A DNA stretch of 64,000 bases from Caryophanon tenue (GTDB lineage: Bacteria > Bacillota > Bacilli > Bacillales_A > Planococcaceae), in contig NZ_MASJ01000039.1 of assembly GCF_001700315.1 (NCBI RefSeq), positions 282,367-346,366 on the forward strand. The letters run 5' to 3'. Shown in pieces: positions 9,270 through 18,125 of this stretch. Every line of letters starts with the position of its first letter. Within the stretch, counting starts at the first letter, position 1. Under the pieces are notes generated by a model. The model ran no database searches. It saw nothing but the letters and a program-made list of their open reading frames with translations, and was not told where the DNA came from. Position numbers and translations under genes: made by a program.

Positions 9270-11344
9270 GTCGTCTTGTTCCCCTTTTTCGTTGTTTCTG
9301 TAAACTGTGGGAAAATAAATTCGAGCTTCGTGCCATTAAACTTCAGCTTTGCTTTACTTTTTTTCCCGGACTTCCATGTAAATAAAATATCGCGTGTTTC
9401 TTTATATGCCAATAGCTTTTTCGCATCAGTTGGCGTAATTTTTGCTTTTAGCATCACTTTCGTTAAGAAGAAATCACATGCTTTATTGGCACAGCTATAG
9501 CCTTTAAACGTTTCGGTCACACGTTCGCCGCACTGCAAACACTCGCCAACAATGACTTCTTCTTTTTCAGCTACTGTCATTTCAAGTACTTTCATTTTTT
9601 CTGTCGTTTCATGAACAAACGCCAGCATATCACGATAAAAATCACGTGAGCTAAGTGTACCATCGACAATATCTTTCAGCTTTTTACTCCACACAGCCGT
9701 CAATTCAGGCGACACTACATCATGCCCTGCTAAACTTTGAATCACTTCTCGCCCAAACGCTGTTGCTTGAAACGATTTTTTATCGCGGGTAATCATGCCA
9801 ATCGCAAGTAGCTTCTCGATAATTTCTGCGCGCGTCGCCGATGTCCCAATACCTTCTGCGTCCTTTAAAATAGCACGTAATTGCGGATCATCAACAAAGC
9901 GCCCTGCATGAAACATCGCATCTAAAAGAGAGCTATCCGTGTAGCGCGGTGGTGGCTCGGTCATTTTACTTAAAATAGTAAATGCTTGTACAGGCCACAC
10001 TTGCCCCTCTTGCATAAACGGCAATGGCACTTCTTCTTTTTTCTTATGCGATGTATACAACACCGTAAAGCCTTGCTCAACCACCATATTGCCAGTCGTT
10101 TTAAACGTTTCGGTACCGCTTTGTAAAATAACGGTTGTTTTATCAAGTACATACGCTGGCATAAAAATCGCTACTAAACGCTTCGCAATCAATTCATAAA
10201 TGCGTTGCTCCTGCATGCTAAGCGACGCAAATTTCGGTGTTACTTCGGTCACTGTAATGGCATGATGGTCTGTTAGCTTTTGGTCATCCACATAACGCTT
10301 TGAACGCATGACGTGCTGCATATGCTGGACATCAAGGGCAGTCGCATACTGCGCAAGTTGCGGCACACCTTGTATCGCAGCAACATTCTTCTCAATATGC
10401 TTCGCAAAGTTTGTCGGCAAATGCTTCGATTCTGTACGCGGATACGTAATCAGCTTTTTTTCGTATAAGCTTTGCGCAATTTTTAATGTATCGCTCGATG
10501 TAAAACCGTAAAATTTATTCGCTTCCTTTTGTAGCTCGAGTAAAGAATGGAGCTGTGCTGCTGGAATGGTTTTACGCTCTGTTTCTAAGCTGACCACCTG
10601 CGCTTCGTTTGTGACACGCGCAATAATGGCCTCTGCTTCTTCGTTTGTTGCAACACGATTCACCTTTTCTTTAAACCAAAGTGCTTGAAATGCACCACAG
10701 TCCATTTGTACTTGAAAATATGGCTGCGGTACAAAACGCTGAATTTCTTCTTCGCGCTGTGCAACAATCGCTAACGTCGGAGTCATCACACGTCCTACTT
10801 TAATCGTTCGCCCGCCTTTAACAGTCGCAGCACGCGTACAGTTTAAGCCAACAAGCCAATCAAATACCATACGATACATCGCTGCATTGCGTAAATTACG
10901 AATCAGTGGGTCATGCTCGTCAATTAAATTTTGCAGCGATGCACGAATCGCAGGCTCAGTCGTTTGTGACGTCCAAAACCGCTTCACCGGTAAATTCGTC
11001 CCAACCTTTTTATAAAACGAATAAAAAATATTTTCGCCTTCCATCCCCGCATCACACGCATTAATTAAAAAATCATATTGCCCATTTTTCAATGTTTGTT
11101 CAATCTCTTTATATACTTTCGCAGCTGTTTTTTTCACACGAAACTCAAAGCGTTGTGGCACCATCGGCAATAACGCTAAATCCCATTTTTTCCACGCGGC
11201 ATCATACTCGTGTGGCTCTTTTAGTTCGACAACATGTCCAACAAATGATGTAAACTCAATGTCGATATCTAAATTCATTTTTTTATATACTTTTTGAATG
11301 TCACGCATAAGTGACGGTTTTTCTGCAATTAATAATGCCCGCAC
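9266..11344 (-). CDS. topB: DNA topoisomerase III (type IA)
   Basis: 692 residues. Toprim domain begins LLIAEKPSLMRDI and includes INACDAGMEGENIFYSF; the catalytic tyrosine is in LITYPRTESKHLP; a C-terminal zinc-ribbon-like element CLQCGE...CANKAC is followed by a repeat domain (TPTDAKKLLAYKET). Slightly shorter than B. subtilis TopB (727). It relaxes negative supercoils and decatenates DNA. GTG start with GAGGTGA six bases upstream. In the Toprim motif DxDxxxE-type region the sequence reads DAGMEGE rather than the more common DxDREGE, so the second acidic position looks changed. First gene of a two-gene operon. Confidence 0.9.
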   Translation of the reverse strand: MRALLIAEKPSLMRDIQKVYKKMNLDIDIEFTSFVGHVVELKEPHEYDAAWKKWDLALLPMVPQRFEFRVKKTAAKVYKEIEQTLKNGQYDFLINACDAGMEGENIFYSFYKKVGTNLPVKRFWTSQTTEPAIRASLQNLIDEHDPLIRNLRNAAMYRMVFDWLVGLNCTRAATVKGGRTIKVGRVMTPTLAIVAQREEEIQRFVPQPYFQVQMDCGAFQALWFKEKVNRVATNEEAEAIIARVTNEAQVVSLETERKTIPAAQLHSLLELQKEANKFYGFTSSDTLKIAQSLYEKKLITYPRTESKHLPTNFAKHIEKNVAAIQGVPQLAQYATALDVQHMQHVMRSKRYVDDQKLTDHHAITVTEVTPKFASLSMQEQRIYELIAKRLVAIFMPAYVLDKTTVILQSGTETFKTTGNMVVEQGFTVLYTSHKKKEEVPLPFMQEGQVWPVQAFTILSKMTEPPPRYTDSSLLDAMFHAGRFVDDPQLRAILKDAEGIGTSATRAEIIEKLLAIGMITRDKKSFQATAFGREVIQSLAGHDVVSPELTAVWSKKLKDIVDGTLSSRDFYRDMLAFVHETTEKMKVLEMTVAEKEEVIVGECLQCGERVTETFKGYSCANKACDFFLTKVMLKAKITPTDAKKLLAYKETRDILFTWKSGKKSKAKLKFNGTKLEFIFPQFTETTKKGNKTT

Positions 11345-11382
11345 AGTTCTTCACCTCGATGTCTATTATACCGCACGGCGGC

Positions 11383-11422
11383 ATAAAAAAACTTGCTAAA
11401 GCGTAGCGCTTATAGCAAGTTC
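11383..11422 (-). terminator. Terminator of the alpha/beta hydrolase gene
   Basis: On the minus strand AACTTGCTA and TAGCAAGTT flank an inner stem AGCGCT/AGCGT-like loop and are followed by a run of seven T. Confidence 0.85.
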
Positions 11423-11431
11423 GTTTCCGTA

Positions 11432-12166
11432 TTATTCATCTAAAAATTCAATAACTGCATTAATAAATCCTTGTGGGTCTTCAAGCATGCCTAAATGTCC
11501 AGTTTGCGTTACCACTTTTTGAATCACCGCATTATTCGTTTGAATCGGCTTCACCGCGCCGTCAAATGCACCTTCTAACACAAGTGTCGGCACATCAAGT
11601 GTCTCAATAAATTCACGTTGGTCTGGACGTGCCTTCATTGCCTCTAACGCAACCACTAAACCTTGCTCCGTTGCACGATAGCCTTCTTGACGTCCTTTAT
11701 CAATCGCTTCTGGTGACGCATCTTCAGCAAAAAACGCGGCAATTACTTCATCCACAAATTGCTTAACGCCATTTTCTTGAATCGCTTTCGCTTGCTTCGT
11801 ACGCTTTTCAATCGCGGCATCATCATCTGGTGAAGCTGACGAGTACGCTAAGATGGCTTTTTTTATTGGGAAACGCTTCGTTTCAAGCGCCGCCAGTGTA
11901 ATATAACCACCTAAGGAATGACCAAGCCAGTTTACTTCTGTAATTCCTTCTGCCTTTAATACATCTATCACTGCATCTGCGTAATCATAAACCGAATACG
12001 CGTCCTTTTCGACAGCACTTTCACCGTGTCCAGGTAATTCGACACGAATCACATCATAGCGTTCCTTTAAGGCATCCACGACATCTTGGAATACATGTTG
12101 CCCCCCTAAAAAGCCATGTACAAGTACAAGCGGTTGACCTTGTCCTTCTCTTACATAATGTAACAT
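11432..12166 (-). CDS. Alpha/beta hydrolase
   Basis: 244 residues. VHGFLGGQHVF is the oxyanion-hole region, GHSLGGY the nucleophile elbow with the catalytic Ser, EGAFDGAVK carries the likely acid and TGHLGMLEDP the histidine. The family includes MenH-like and generic esterases; nothing nearby tells the substrate (no men genes). ATG at 12166 has GGGG eight bases upstream and is preferred over a TTG two codons earlier. Own terminator downstream. Confidence 0.85.
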   Translation of the reverse strand: MLHYVREGQGQPLVLVHGFLGGQHVFQDVVDALKERYDVIRVELPGHGESAVEKDAYSVYDYADAVIDVLKAEGITEVNWLGHSLGGYITLAALETKRFPIKKAILAYSSASPDDDAAIEKRTKQAKAIQENGVKQFVDEVIAAFFAEDASPEAIDKGRQEGYRATEQGLVVALEAMKARPDQREFIETLDVPTLVLEGAFDGAVKPIQTNNAVIQKVVTQTGHLGMLEDPQGFINAVIEFLDE

Positions 12167-12223
12167 ATACAAATCCCCTTTCGTCTGTCATTATCTTTAT
12201 CCCATTTCCTCAAATTAAAAACA

Positions 12224-12700
12224 TTATACTAAACGCTTTTCGTATGTAATCGATTGTAAGGAATGACCGGCAAAATCTTCGGTAAACTCCGCAGTCATTT
12301 GAAAGCCTTTTGCTATGTAAAATTGACGACCAATTAAATTTTCACGCTCCACATGAGCAAAAATCGCATCGGGTTTCAATTGCTGAATACCAAATTCCAA
12401 CAATTTCGTGCCGATTTTTTGCCCTTGCTTACTCGGTAACATATAAAGAGCAGCTAGCTCTACTTTCTTATCTGCACGTACTGGCAAAAAGTTTGCAAAG
12501 CCGATAATGTCACCTTTTTCTACTGCTACATACATATGTGAATGTTCGATACGATGCATCAAGTGTTGCGTTGAATACGCTCGCTGTAAAAAAGCTTTTT
12601 GCACATCTTTTGGAATAATGCCTTCATAGGTTGCATGCCAACTAATCGCTGCAACATGTTGTACAGCTTGAATATGTTGTATCGTCATTTTTTCAATCAT
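12224..12700 (-). CDS. GNAT-family N-acetyltransferase
   Basis: 158 residues. Strand pair YVAVEKGDIIGFANF and VELAALYMLP lead to the acetyl-CoA-binding turn KQGQKIGTKLLE; FYIAKGFQ closes the fold. Acceptor unknown. ATG preceded by GGGGTGG. Lies between the hydrolase and a small membrane protein gene on the same strand. Confidence 0.85.
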   Translation of the reverse strand: MIEKMTIQHIQAVQHVAAISWHATYEGIIPKDVQKAFLQRAYSTQHLMHRIEHSHMYVAVEKGDIIGFANFLPVRADKKVELAALYMLPSKQGQKIGTKLLEFGIQQLKPDAIFAHVERENLIGRQFYIAKGFQMTAEFTEDFAGHSLQSITYEKRLV

Positions 12701-12734
12701 TGTGCTGTTCCACCCCTTTATGTTTTAACAGTTA

Positions 12735-12971
12735 TTACGGCATCAGCTCATGATTTGCAAAAACAATAATATACGCAAGAATAATACAAGCAATGCCTAG
12801 CAAATCACGCAAAAATAATAAAATATTGCCTTTCTCTTTCGGCTTCGGCGCTTTACGAATTGTAATCGCGACTAAAATTGTGAGCCCAACAAATACAATC
12901 GGATATAAATAACCACCAAATAGCAATGCAATAATGGCAACGCTATAAAGTGCTAATAAGGCTAAAAACAT
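12735..12971 (-). CDS. Small membrane protein
   Basis: 78 residues, two to three hydrophobic helices (LALLALYSVAIIALLFGGYL, PIVFVGLTILVAITI, LLGIACIILAYIIVFA) with a KAPKPKEKG loop. ATG at 12971 has AAGGAGG six bases upstream; an upstream in-frame start has none. No family recognised. Confidence 0.65.
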   Translation of the reverse strand: MFLALLALYSVAIIALLFGGYLYPIVFVGLTILVAITIRKAPKPKEKGNILLFLRDLLGIACIILAYIIVFANHELMP

Positions 12972-13043
12972 AGTGTCCTCCTTCAAGTTGTGTCTGGTGT
13001 TAGTATAAGCCATTTACGTTGTAAACACATCATTTTGCACATG

Positions 13044-13084
13044 TAAAAAGGATGTTCTGCCAAACAGGCAGGAACATCCTTTTC
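13044..13084. terminator. Terminator of the P-loop kinase gene
   Basis: AAAGGATGTTC(T)GCC / GGCA(G)GAACATCCTTTT hairpin immediately after the minus-strand stop; T-run also present on the other strand. Confidence 0.8.
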
Positions 13085-13672
13085 TTAAATACGTGACGTG
13101 ACGGCACCTGTTTGACCATCTAAAATCATCTCTGCATATTTATGTGGCAAATGCTCCTCGATATATCGTTGCTCAGCAGGAAGCTGTTCCTGTTCCCAAA
13201 ACGTGCGCAAATGCTCACCATCTTTTTCGATATTACGCGCTAAACGAATATGTGCAGGCGTGGACACCCATATTTTAATGTCATAATACGGTGCTAGCTC
13301 TAATCGTGTGCTATATATTCCTCCAACAATGACAATGCCATACGGTTCTACAACATTCCAACGTTGCTGCATCGGCTCTGTAACGTCATAACACCAATAT
13401 TTCGCTTGCTTATGATGCGCAAGTGGTATTAATACTTGCTTTTTTAAACGTTGCCAATCCATTTCTTGGCCAATTTGTTGAGAGCGGTCCTGCTGCTGAG
13501 ATAATGGCATGATAAAATCATTTGTAGAGATGACGGTCACGTTCGGAAGCGCTTGTTCAATCTGCTCAGCAAGCGTCGTTTTACCAGCGCCACTTCCACC
13601 ATCAATGCCAATGATCAGTGCGTGTTGCTGTTCATCTTTACATGCCGCTAATCGCTGTAAAAGGTCCATCAT
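13085..13672 (-). CDS. Uridine-kinase-like P-loop kinase
   Basis: 195 residues. Walker A is GIDGGSGAGKTTLA, followed by STNDF where uridine kinases and related phosphoribulokinase-family enzymes have the lid/substrate aspartate, and GGIYSTR at the position of the family's catalytic segment. Smaller than Udk (~210) and without its uridine signature, so the substrate is open (a nucleoside or other small alcohol). Two adjacent ATGs; the SD GGAGG fits both. Confidence 0.7.
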   Translation of the reverse strand: MMDLLQRLAACKDEQQHALIIGIDGGSGAGKTTLAEQIEQALPNVTVISTNDFIMPLSQQQDRSQQIGQEMDWQRLKKQVLIPLAHHKQAKYWCYDVTEPMQQRWNVVEPYGIVIVGGIYSTRLELAPYYDIKIWVSTPAHIRLARNIEKDGEHLRTFWEQEQLPAEQRYIEEHLPHKYAEMILDGQTGAVTSRI

Positions 13673-13709
13673 CGCGCCTCCTTCCCACTCGTTTTTTCCT
13701 CATTATACC

Positions 13710-14258
13710 TCAATACGAGTCTTTAGATGAAAACCGTTGTTGCATTTCCTCCGTATAAGCTTCGGACTGCCCTAATGGAATGCTTAACGATACCCATTCT
13801 TCTCCACGCAACGCTTTAGCAATATAAACTATTTGCCCTACATGATAACTGTAATGTGATAACTGACGATTAATCGCATCAAATACGCTATGCTGCTCGC
13901 CGCGTATCGTCACCTGCTCCGTTAAATGGTCGGGTGTCAGTTGACGCAATGCTTGAAAAACCGTCTCCCATCCTTGCTCCCATAACGATGAAACAGCGCC
14001 TAATGACTGCTTTTTTTCGATAAATTCACGGTCGCGGTCACGTGAAGGCTTTTCACCATCCGTCGTTAAAAAATCACTAAAGCGCGAAATCATATTTCCA
14101 TGTAAATGTTGAATAATAATCGCAATGCTGTTGGATTGCTCATTCACTCTGTCATGTAATTGTTGCTCCGAAATTTGTTGTAACGTGCGGTCACCTAAAC
14201 TTTTCATTTCTTCAAAACGTTTTTGTACACTATTAATATAATGCATACCAATATCCAC
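13710..14258 (-). CDS. DUF1572 (DinB-like) protein
   Basis: 182 residues, DinB/YfiT-like four-helix family of type DUF1572. Typical features are HLHGNMISRFSDFL, PSRDRDREF and the C-terminal RQLSHYSYHVGQIVYIAK with histidines that bind metal in related proteins. Members are thought to be thiol- or metal-dependent transferases; function here unknown. GTG at 14258 has AGGAGGTG five bases upstream, better than the TTG six codons before. Confidence 0.8.
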   Translation of the reverse strand: MDIGMHYINSVQKRFEEMKSLGDRTLQQISEQQLHDRVNEQSNSIAIIIQHLHGNMISRFSDFLTTDGEKPSRDRDREFIEKKQSLGAVSSLWEQGWETVFQALRQLTPDHLTEQVTIRGEQHSVFDAINRQLSHYSYHVGQIVYIAKALRGEEWVSLSIPLGQSEAYTEEMQQRFSSKDSY

Positions 14259-14362
14259 AAAAACACCTCCTAACAACTTTCTTTAATTATATAGAAAATA
14301 TCATGAATTAAATAGCAAAAACGCTCATTTATTGATAAAATAACAACAAGGGGGTATGTGTA

Positions 14363-14740
14363 ATGAAACGAACTATCTTTTGGTTAATTCCTATTGGCAT
14401 TTTATGCTGTATCGTTGTATATTATTGGCCGCAAGAGGAAATTACCGATAATGCGTATATTGATTACATTAAAGAAAGCGCTTATGAACAAACAACATAT
14501 GAACAACTAATGGCAAGTAATTGTTCCGAACAAAACTGGGTGTACTTCCAAACAAACCGTGGACAAGACGTTGTTGAATTTAAAGGGGAATGTATCATTG
14601 ACACGGAAGAACAGCCTGTTAACTTACAATTTTTAATTGATGAACAGATTCAAAACTATTCCGTTGGTGCGATGTTAATTGCGAAGGAAAAAGTTGAAGA
14701 GACAAAACGTGATGCAACGTTACAAAGCTTTATGAACTAA
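14363..14740 (+). CDS. Single-TM extracytoplasmic protein of unknown function
   Basis: 125 residues: a short basic N-terminus, one hydrophobic helix (FWLIPIGILCCIVVYYW) and an acidic soluble domain with two later cysteines (SNCSEQNW, KGECIID) that could form a disulfide outside the cell. There are two Cys in the helix but no good lipobox. ATG follows AAGGGGG. Monocistronic with its own terminator. Confidence 0.7.
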   Translation: MKRTIFWLIPIGILCCIVVYYWPQEEITDNAYIDYIKESAYEQTTYEQLMASNCSEQNWVYFQTNRGQDVVEFKGECIIDTEEQPVNLQFLIDEQIQNYSVGAMLIAKEKVEETKRDATLQSFMN

Positions 14741-14785
14741 AAAAGGTTTGTCCGAGGCTACCATGCTCTGGACAAACCTTTTATA
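14739..14785. terminator. Bidirectional terminator
   Basis: AAAAGGTTTGTCC and GGACAAACCTTTT flank a 16-base loop right after the + strand stop. Confidence 0.85.
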
Positions 14786-14825
14786 TTTCATCTACTGCGC
14801 CGATGACATTCACCTCCTTAGCCAT

Positions 14826-15017
14826 TTATGACGATAGACTGCTGACAATTTCTTGCTCTAAATGACTAAGTTGCTTTTCTAAGCGCTGTAGCTCTTTTTC
14901 CATTAGCACATGCTCCACTTTATTTTGTTCCATATATCGATTGCGCTTTTCTAATAAGCGCTCCATGCGTGTCATCATGTGCAAATAGCGGTGCTCTGGT
15001 TGAATCAACTTCTCCAT
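14826..15017 (-). CDS. Small coiled-coil protein
   Basis: 63 residues, almost wholly charged heptads (LLEKRNRYMEQNK, KELQRLEKQLSHLEQEI), so a short coiled coil is likely. ATG at 15017 has AAGGAGG seven bases upstream. No family recognised. Directly after its stop comes another perfect SD (AAGGAGG) before a tiny reading frame. Confidence 0.6.
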   Translation of the reverse strand: MEKLIQPEHRYLHMMTRMERLLEKRNRYMEQNKVEHVLMEKELQRLEKQLSHLEQEIVSSLSS

Positions 15018-15232
15018 GGCGGCTCCTCCTTGTAAAGTAATGTTCATTTGTGTATGTGAGCATTATTTTTCTTTACTTCTTTTTTACCCGCACATCGATA
15101 AAAAAAACATATTTACTGAATATTATTATTTTCATATGCCATAAATACACACCATAATACCCATTTATTTTTCAACCAATTGATAATAAATACCTTGTCA
15201 TTCCAAAAAAACGTCACTTTTCTTTCAATACG

Positions 15233-15272
15233 CAAAAAAACAGCAGAAAGGATTACCTTTCGCTGTTTTTTA
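15233..15272. terminator. Terminator of the Sel1-repeat gene
   Basis: AAAACAGC(AG)AAAGG and CCTTT(CG)CTGTTTTTT form a hairpin with A and T runs on both sides, in otherwise empty sequence between 15018 and 15305. Confidence 0.8.
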
Positions 15273-15305
15273 TCATGACATTTTTATCAAAACTAAAGAT
15301 ATTTT

Positions 15306-16337
15306 TTAGACAAATATACTCTCATTTAATAATGCTAACATATTAATCGCTGGTTCATATTGCTGATCTGCCGCTAACATATAGTATTCATAGGCTGTTT
15401 GAATGTCACGCATAACCCCAAAGCCGTTTTCATATAAAAAGCCTAAATAATATTGTGCTTCCGGCTCGTGTAGCGCCACCGCACGTGTTAAAAATGCGAA
15501 TGCTTTATCATAATCTTGCTTTACAAAATGTCCATGTAAATACATTTCCGCGAGCTTCGTCCATCCCTCTGATGCAAGTGGGCTCTTTGTCTTCTTCAAC
15601 CAATAATACGCGGCACGATAATCTTGCTTTTCATAAAAAAATAAACCTAATTGCTCACACGCTTCATCTTCGCCACTCTCTGCTGCTAGTTTCAAATAGG
15701 CCACCGCTTTTTCTTCATCTTTTTCAACATGCTCGCCGTCTAAATACATAATGCCGATAATCGTATTGGCATAAAAATGCCCCTCATTCGCAGATTTGTG
15801 CAACCTATCAAGCGCCTTCTCTACATCATAGAGCTCTAGTGGTCCATTTAAATGATTCAATGCAATTTCAAAGGATGCTTTAGCATCGCCACGATTGGCT
15901 TCAACATCATAATAAACGTCAATAAGCGCTTCACTAATGCGCTCTAATTGTGTTGGTTCAATTTCTTCTTCACACATCGTTTCAAAATAATACATGTAAA
16001 TCGGTAATAATAATTCCACCGCACGCCCTGCTTCAACAAGCTCAATCGGACGCTCTACAGTTGATTTTGTATGCGCATCAAATTTATAAAGCAACGTTTG
16101 AAATGCTTCATCAAACTGCCCCATAAATGCTACGTCTTGCAACATTGTCGGCGTGCTATGCATTTCATTACTCGGGTACATCGTATTTAAAAATGTATGG
16201 AATACTTCGATTGATTTTTGAAGGGAATAATTCGGTTTATATACAACATATTGGCTTGCGGAAATAAGTTGATACACTTGCTCGCGTTCGCCGCGCTGTA
16301 ATAATTTTTCTGCAATGCCTAATAACTGATTTAACAT
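15306..16337 (-). CDS. Sel1-like (SLR/TPR) repeat protein
   Basis: 343 residues. The second half holds about five Sel1-type repeats, for example ALDRLHKSANEGHFYANTI, AVAYLKLAAESGEDEACEQ, AFAFLTRAVALHEPEAQYY and AYEYYMLAADQQYEPAIN, forming a helical superhelix for protein binding. The N-terminal half is helical without clear motifs. The start has only a distant SD: GAGGAG sits 14 bases upstream and directly in front of a six-codon reading frame (Met-Ala-Ile-Asp-Leu-Cys-stop) whose stop overlaps this ATG, which suggests translational coupling. Partner unknown. Confidence 0.8.
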   Translation of the reverse strand: MLNQLLGIAEKLLQRGEREQVYQLISASQYVVYKPNYSLQKSIEVFHTFLNTMYPSNEMHSTPTMLQDVAFMGQFDEAFQTLLYKFDAHTKSTVERPIELVEAGRAVELLLPIYMYYFETMCEEEIEPTQLERISEALIDVYYDVEANRGDAKASFEIALNHLNGPLELYDVEKALDRLHKSANEGHFYANTIIGIMYLDGEHVEKDEEKAVAYLKLAAESGEDEACEQLGLFFYEKQDYRAAYYWLKKTKSPLASEGWTKLAEMYLHGHFVKQDYDKAFAFLTRAVALHEPEAQYYLGFLYENGFGVMRDIQTAYEYYMLAADQQYEPAINMLALLNESIFV

Positions 16338-16469
16338 AAATCAATTGCCATCTCCTCTTAACAAACTATCACGCACAAAAGAATAGGCCCATCTATAGTG
16401 ACGGACCCTTCATTCATAACGTATTCATTATAGTAAACTTCGTGATATTTGTCTTGAGTTTTGTTTCAA

Positions 16470-16739
16470 CTAGGCTGTTCGCGGATTAAATGTTTTTAAT
16501 TTACGTAAATAAAAATCTTCATCTTCTTCACGACGACCACTTTTAAATTCGGCAAACGATACTTGCTTTGCCCCCATAACGCCCTTTTCTTTCACACCAG
16601 GCATCTCTTTTGCATGGTCGTACACATCCATAATTGAAAAATGTGCCGGAAATGCTAAATAGCGAGCAACACTAACTTCATTAAATTGACCGACATGGCC
16701 ATATCGTAAAATAACTTTCCAAAATTTTTGTTGCTTCAT
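16470..16739 (-). CDS. Small conserved-looking hypothetical protein
   Basis: 89 residues, basic and aromatic at the N-terminus (KFWKVILRYGHVGQFNEV), no membrane segment, ending KLKTFNPRTA. ATG with GAAGGG upstream. The codon pattern looks real, and it is flanked by intergenic gaps on both sides, so it is probably transcribed alone. I do not recognise the family. Confidence 0.6.
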   Translation of the reverse strand: MKQQKFWKVILRYGHVGQFNEVSVARYLAFPAHFSIMDVYDHAKEMPGVKEKGVMGAKQVSFAEFKSGRREEDEDFYLRKLKTFNPRTA

Positions 16740-16859
16740 ACTATCGCACCCTTCCCCATTAGATTACTTAATTTTCTGAATAATACTATTTTAGCGTATA
16801 AACGGTAATTTTAGCAACAAATTGGCACTTTTTTTCTCAAAAAAATTTTTTTAGAAAAC

Positions 16860-16905
16860 AAAAAAGTTGTTCAACACTAAATATTACCTGTGTGAACAAC
16901 TTTTC
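16860..16905 (-). terminator. Terminator of the SMR operon
   Basis: AAAAGTTGTTCA(A)CAC and GTG(T)GAACAACTTTT with a 12-base loop, just past the last SMR gene; T-rich on the minus strand. Confidence 0.85.
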
Positions 16906-16907
16906 CC

Positions 16908-17222
16908 TTATGCAAATAATTTTAAACCGACAACGCTACAAATGATAAGCGCAATAAAGAAGATACGCTTCCAATCACGCGACTCTCCGTATACAAACAT
17001 GCCGACCAATGTACCACCAACCGTGCCAATCCCTGTCCAAATTGCGTAAGACATACCAAGTGGCAACACTTCCATTGCTTTTGCTAATAATGAGAAGCTC
17101 GCTGCAAAACCAAGAATGAGTACGATAATACCCGATGTCTTTTTACCTTGTGCAAAACGGTTCATACCGATAACACCAACAACTTCAAACAACCCTGCTA
17201 AAATTAAATATACCCAGCTCAT
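16908..17222 (-). CDS. SMR-family multidrug efflux subunit (second)
   Basis: 104 residues with four membrane helices; WVYLILAGLFEVVGVIGMNR carries the membrane-embedded glutamate (E13 region) essential for proton/drug exchange, and SYAIWTGIGTVGGTLVG is the SMR signature. Its start overlaps the previous SMR stop (ATGA). Two different SMR proteins in tandem usually form a heterodimer, as in EbrAB or YkkCD; the TetR-SMR-SMR order matches B. subtilis yvdTSR. Substrate (quaternary cations, guanidinium-type compounds) cannot be told. Confidence 0.85.
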   Translation of the reverse strand: MSWVYLILAGLFEVVGVIGMNRFAQGKKTSGIIVLILGFAASFSLLAKAMEVLPLGMSYAIWTGIGTVGGTLVGMFVYGESRDWKRIFFIALIICSVVGLKLFA

Positions 17223-17551
17223 GATGTAGCCTCACTTTCTGGCGTCACTAATTTCAAACCTAAAATACCGCCAATTAAACCGATAAGGAAGATTATCTTC
17301 AACAGACTCGTTGGTGCATCAAATACAAAAATATCAATGAGTACTGTACCAACTGCGCCAATGCCGGTAAAGATGGCATAGGCTGTAGCAACAGGAATCT
17401 TCTCCGTTGCTTTCATAATGAACGCGAACGATAACGCAATACAAATAAATGTCCCTGTCCATTGCCACGTCGTTTCGGAATACTTCAAGCCTGTTGCCCA
17501 TACAATTTCCATTAAACCTGCGACTAAAATATACACCCAATATTTCGTCAT
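17219..17551 (-). CDS. SMR-family multidrug efflux subunit (first)
   Basis: 110 residues, four helices; WVYILVAGLMEIVWATGLK holds the conserved glutamate and AYAIFTGIGAVGTVLID the signature. ATG overlaps the stop of the TetR gene upstream by four bases and has GAGGTG as SD inside that gene. Middle gene of the TetR-SMR-SMR operon; expected to pair with the downstream SMR in the cytoplasmic membrane. Confidence 0.88.
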   Translation of the reverse strand: MTKYWVYILVAGLMEIVWATGLKYSETTWQWTGTFICIALSFAFIMKATEKIPVATAYAIFTGIGAVGTVLIDIFVFDAPTSLLKIIFLIGLIGGILGLKLVTPESEATS

Positions 17552-18111
17552 ACTAATACACCTCGTTCGTAAATTTCCCAGCTTGCCTGCAGCCGTTTTT
17601 CGACGCGCTGTGGTCCTCCGTATAATAATTCAAGTAAACAAGCATCCACTACACCTAAAAATGCAGAGGTTGCTGATGCTACGCTCACAAGTGGATTTAA
17701 TTGCGCTACGTTTTGAGCTAATATGTGCGCGACCTCTTGCTCCAAAGCATCCAAATAAATATAAACACTCGCCATCACTTGCTCCTGTAAATGCACAGGT
17801 GGATAAATCGACATCCGTGCCCAAAACTGTGCCCGTGCAGACGTTTCATATTGCATCACCATAAAATGCAAATAGTGCTGTAAGTCGGATATTTTTCCGA
17901 TTTTCGCTAACACCTGTTTCGCTTCTGCTAACTCTTCTTCCATTGCTTTTTCACATGCGCCTAAAAAGAGCGCATCTTTATTTTTATAATGCGTATAAAT
18001 TGATTGCTTTTTAATGCCCACCGCTTCTGCGACGAATTGCATCGACGTACCTTCATAACCGTGTTGGGCAAATAACTGCATCGCTTCCGTTTGAATTTGT
18101 AATTTTGACAT
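17548..18111 (-). CDS. TetR/AcrR regulator of the SMR pair
   Basis: 187 residues. N-terminal helix-turn-helix: AMQLFAQHGYEGTSMQFVAE, VGIKKQSIYTHYKNKDALF. The C-terminal ligand domain follows. First gene of the operon with the two SMR genes, so it most likely represses its own operon and is released by an efflux substrate. A perfect 12-bp palindrome 15 bases upstream of its start is the likely operator. Confidence 0.88.
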   Translation of the reverse strand: MSKLQIQTEAMQLFAQHGYEGTSMQFVAEAVGIKKQSIYTHYKNKDALFLGACEKAMEEELAEAKQVLAKIGKISDLQHYLHFMVMQYETSARAQFWARMSIYPPVHLQEQVMASVYIYLDALEQEVAHILAQNVAQLNPLVSVASATSAFLGVVDACLLELLYGGPQRVEKRLQASWEIYERGVLV

Positions 18112-18125
18112 TGCGCATCCCCCTT

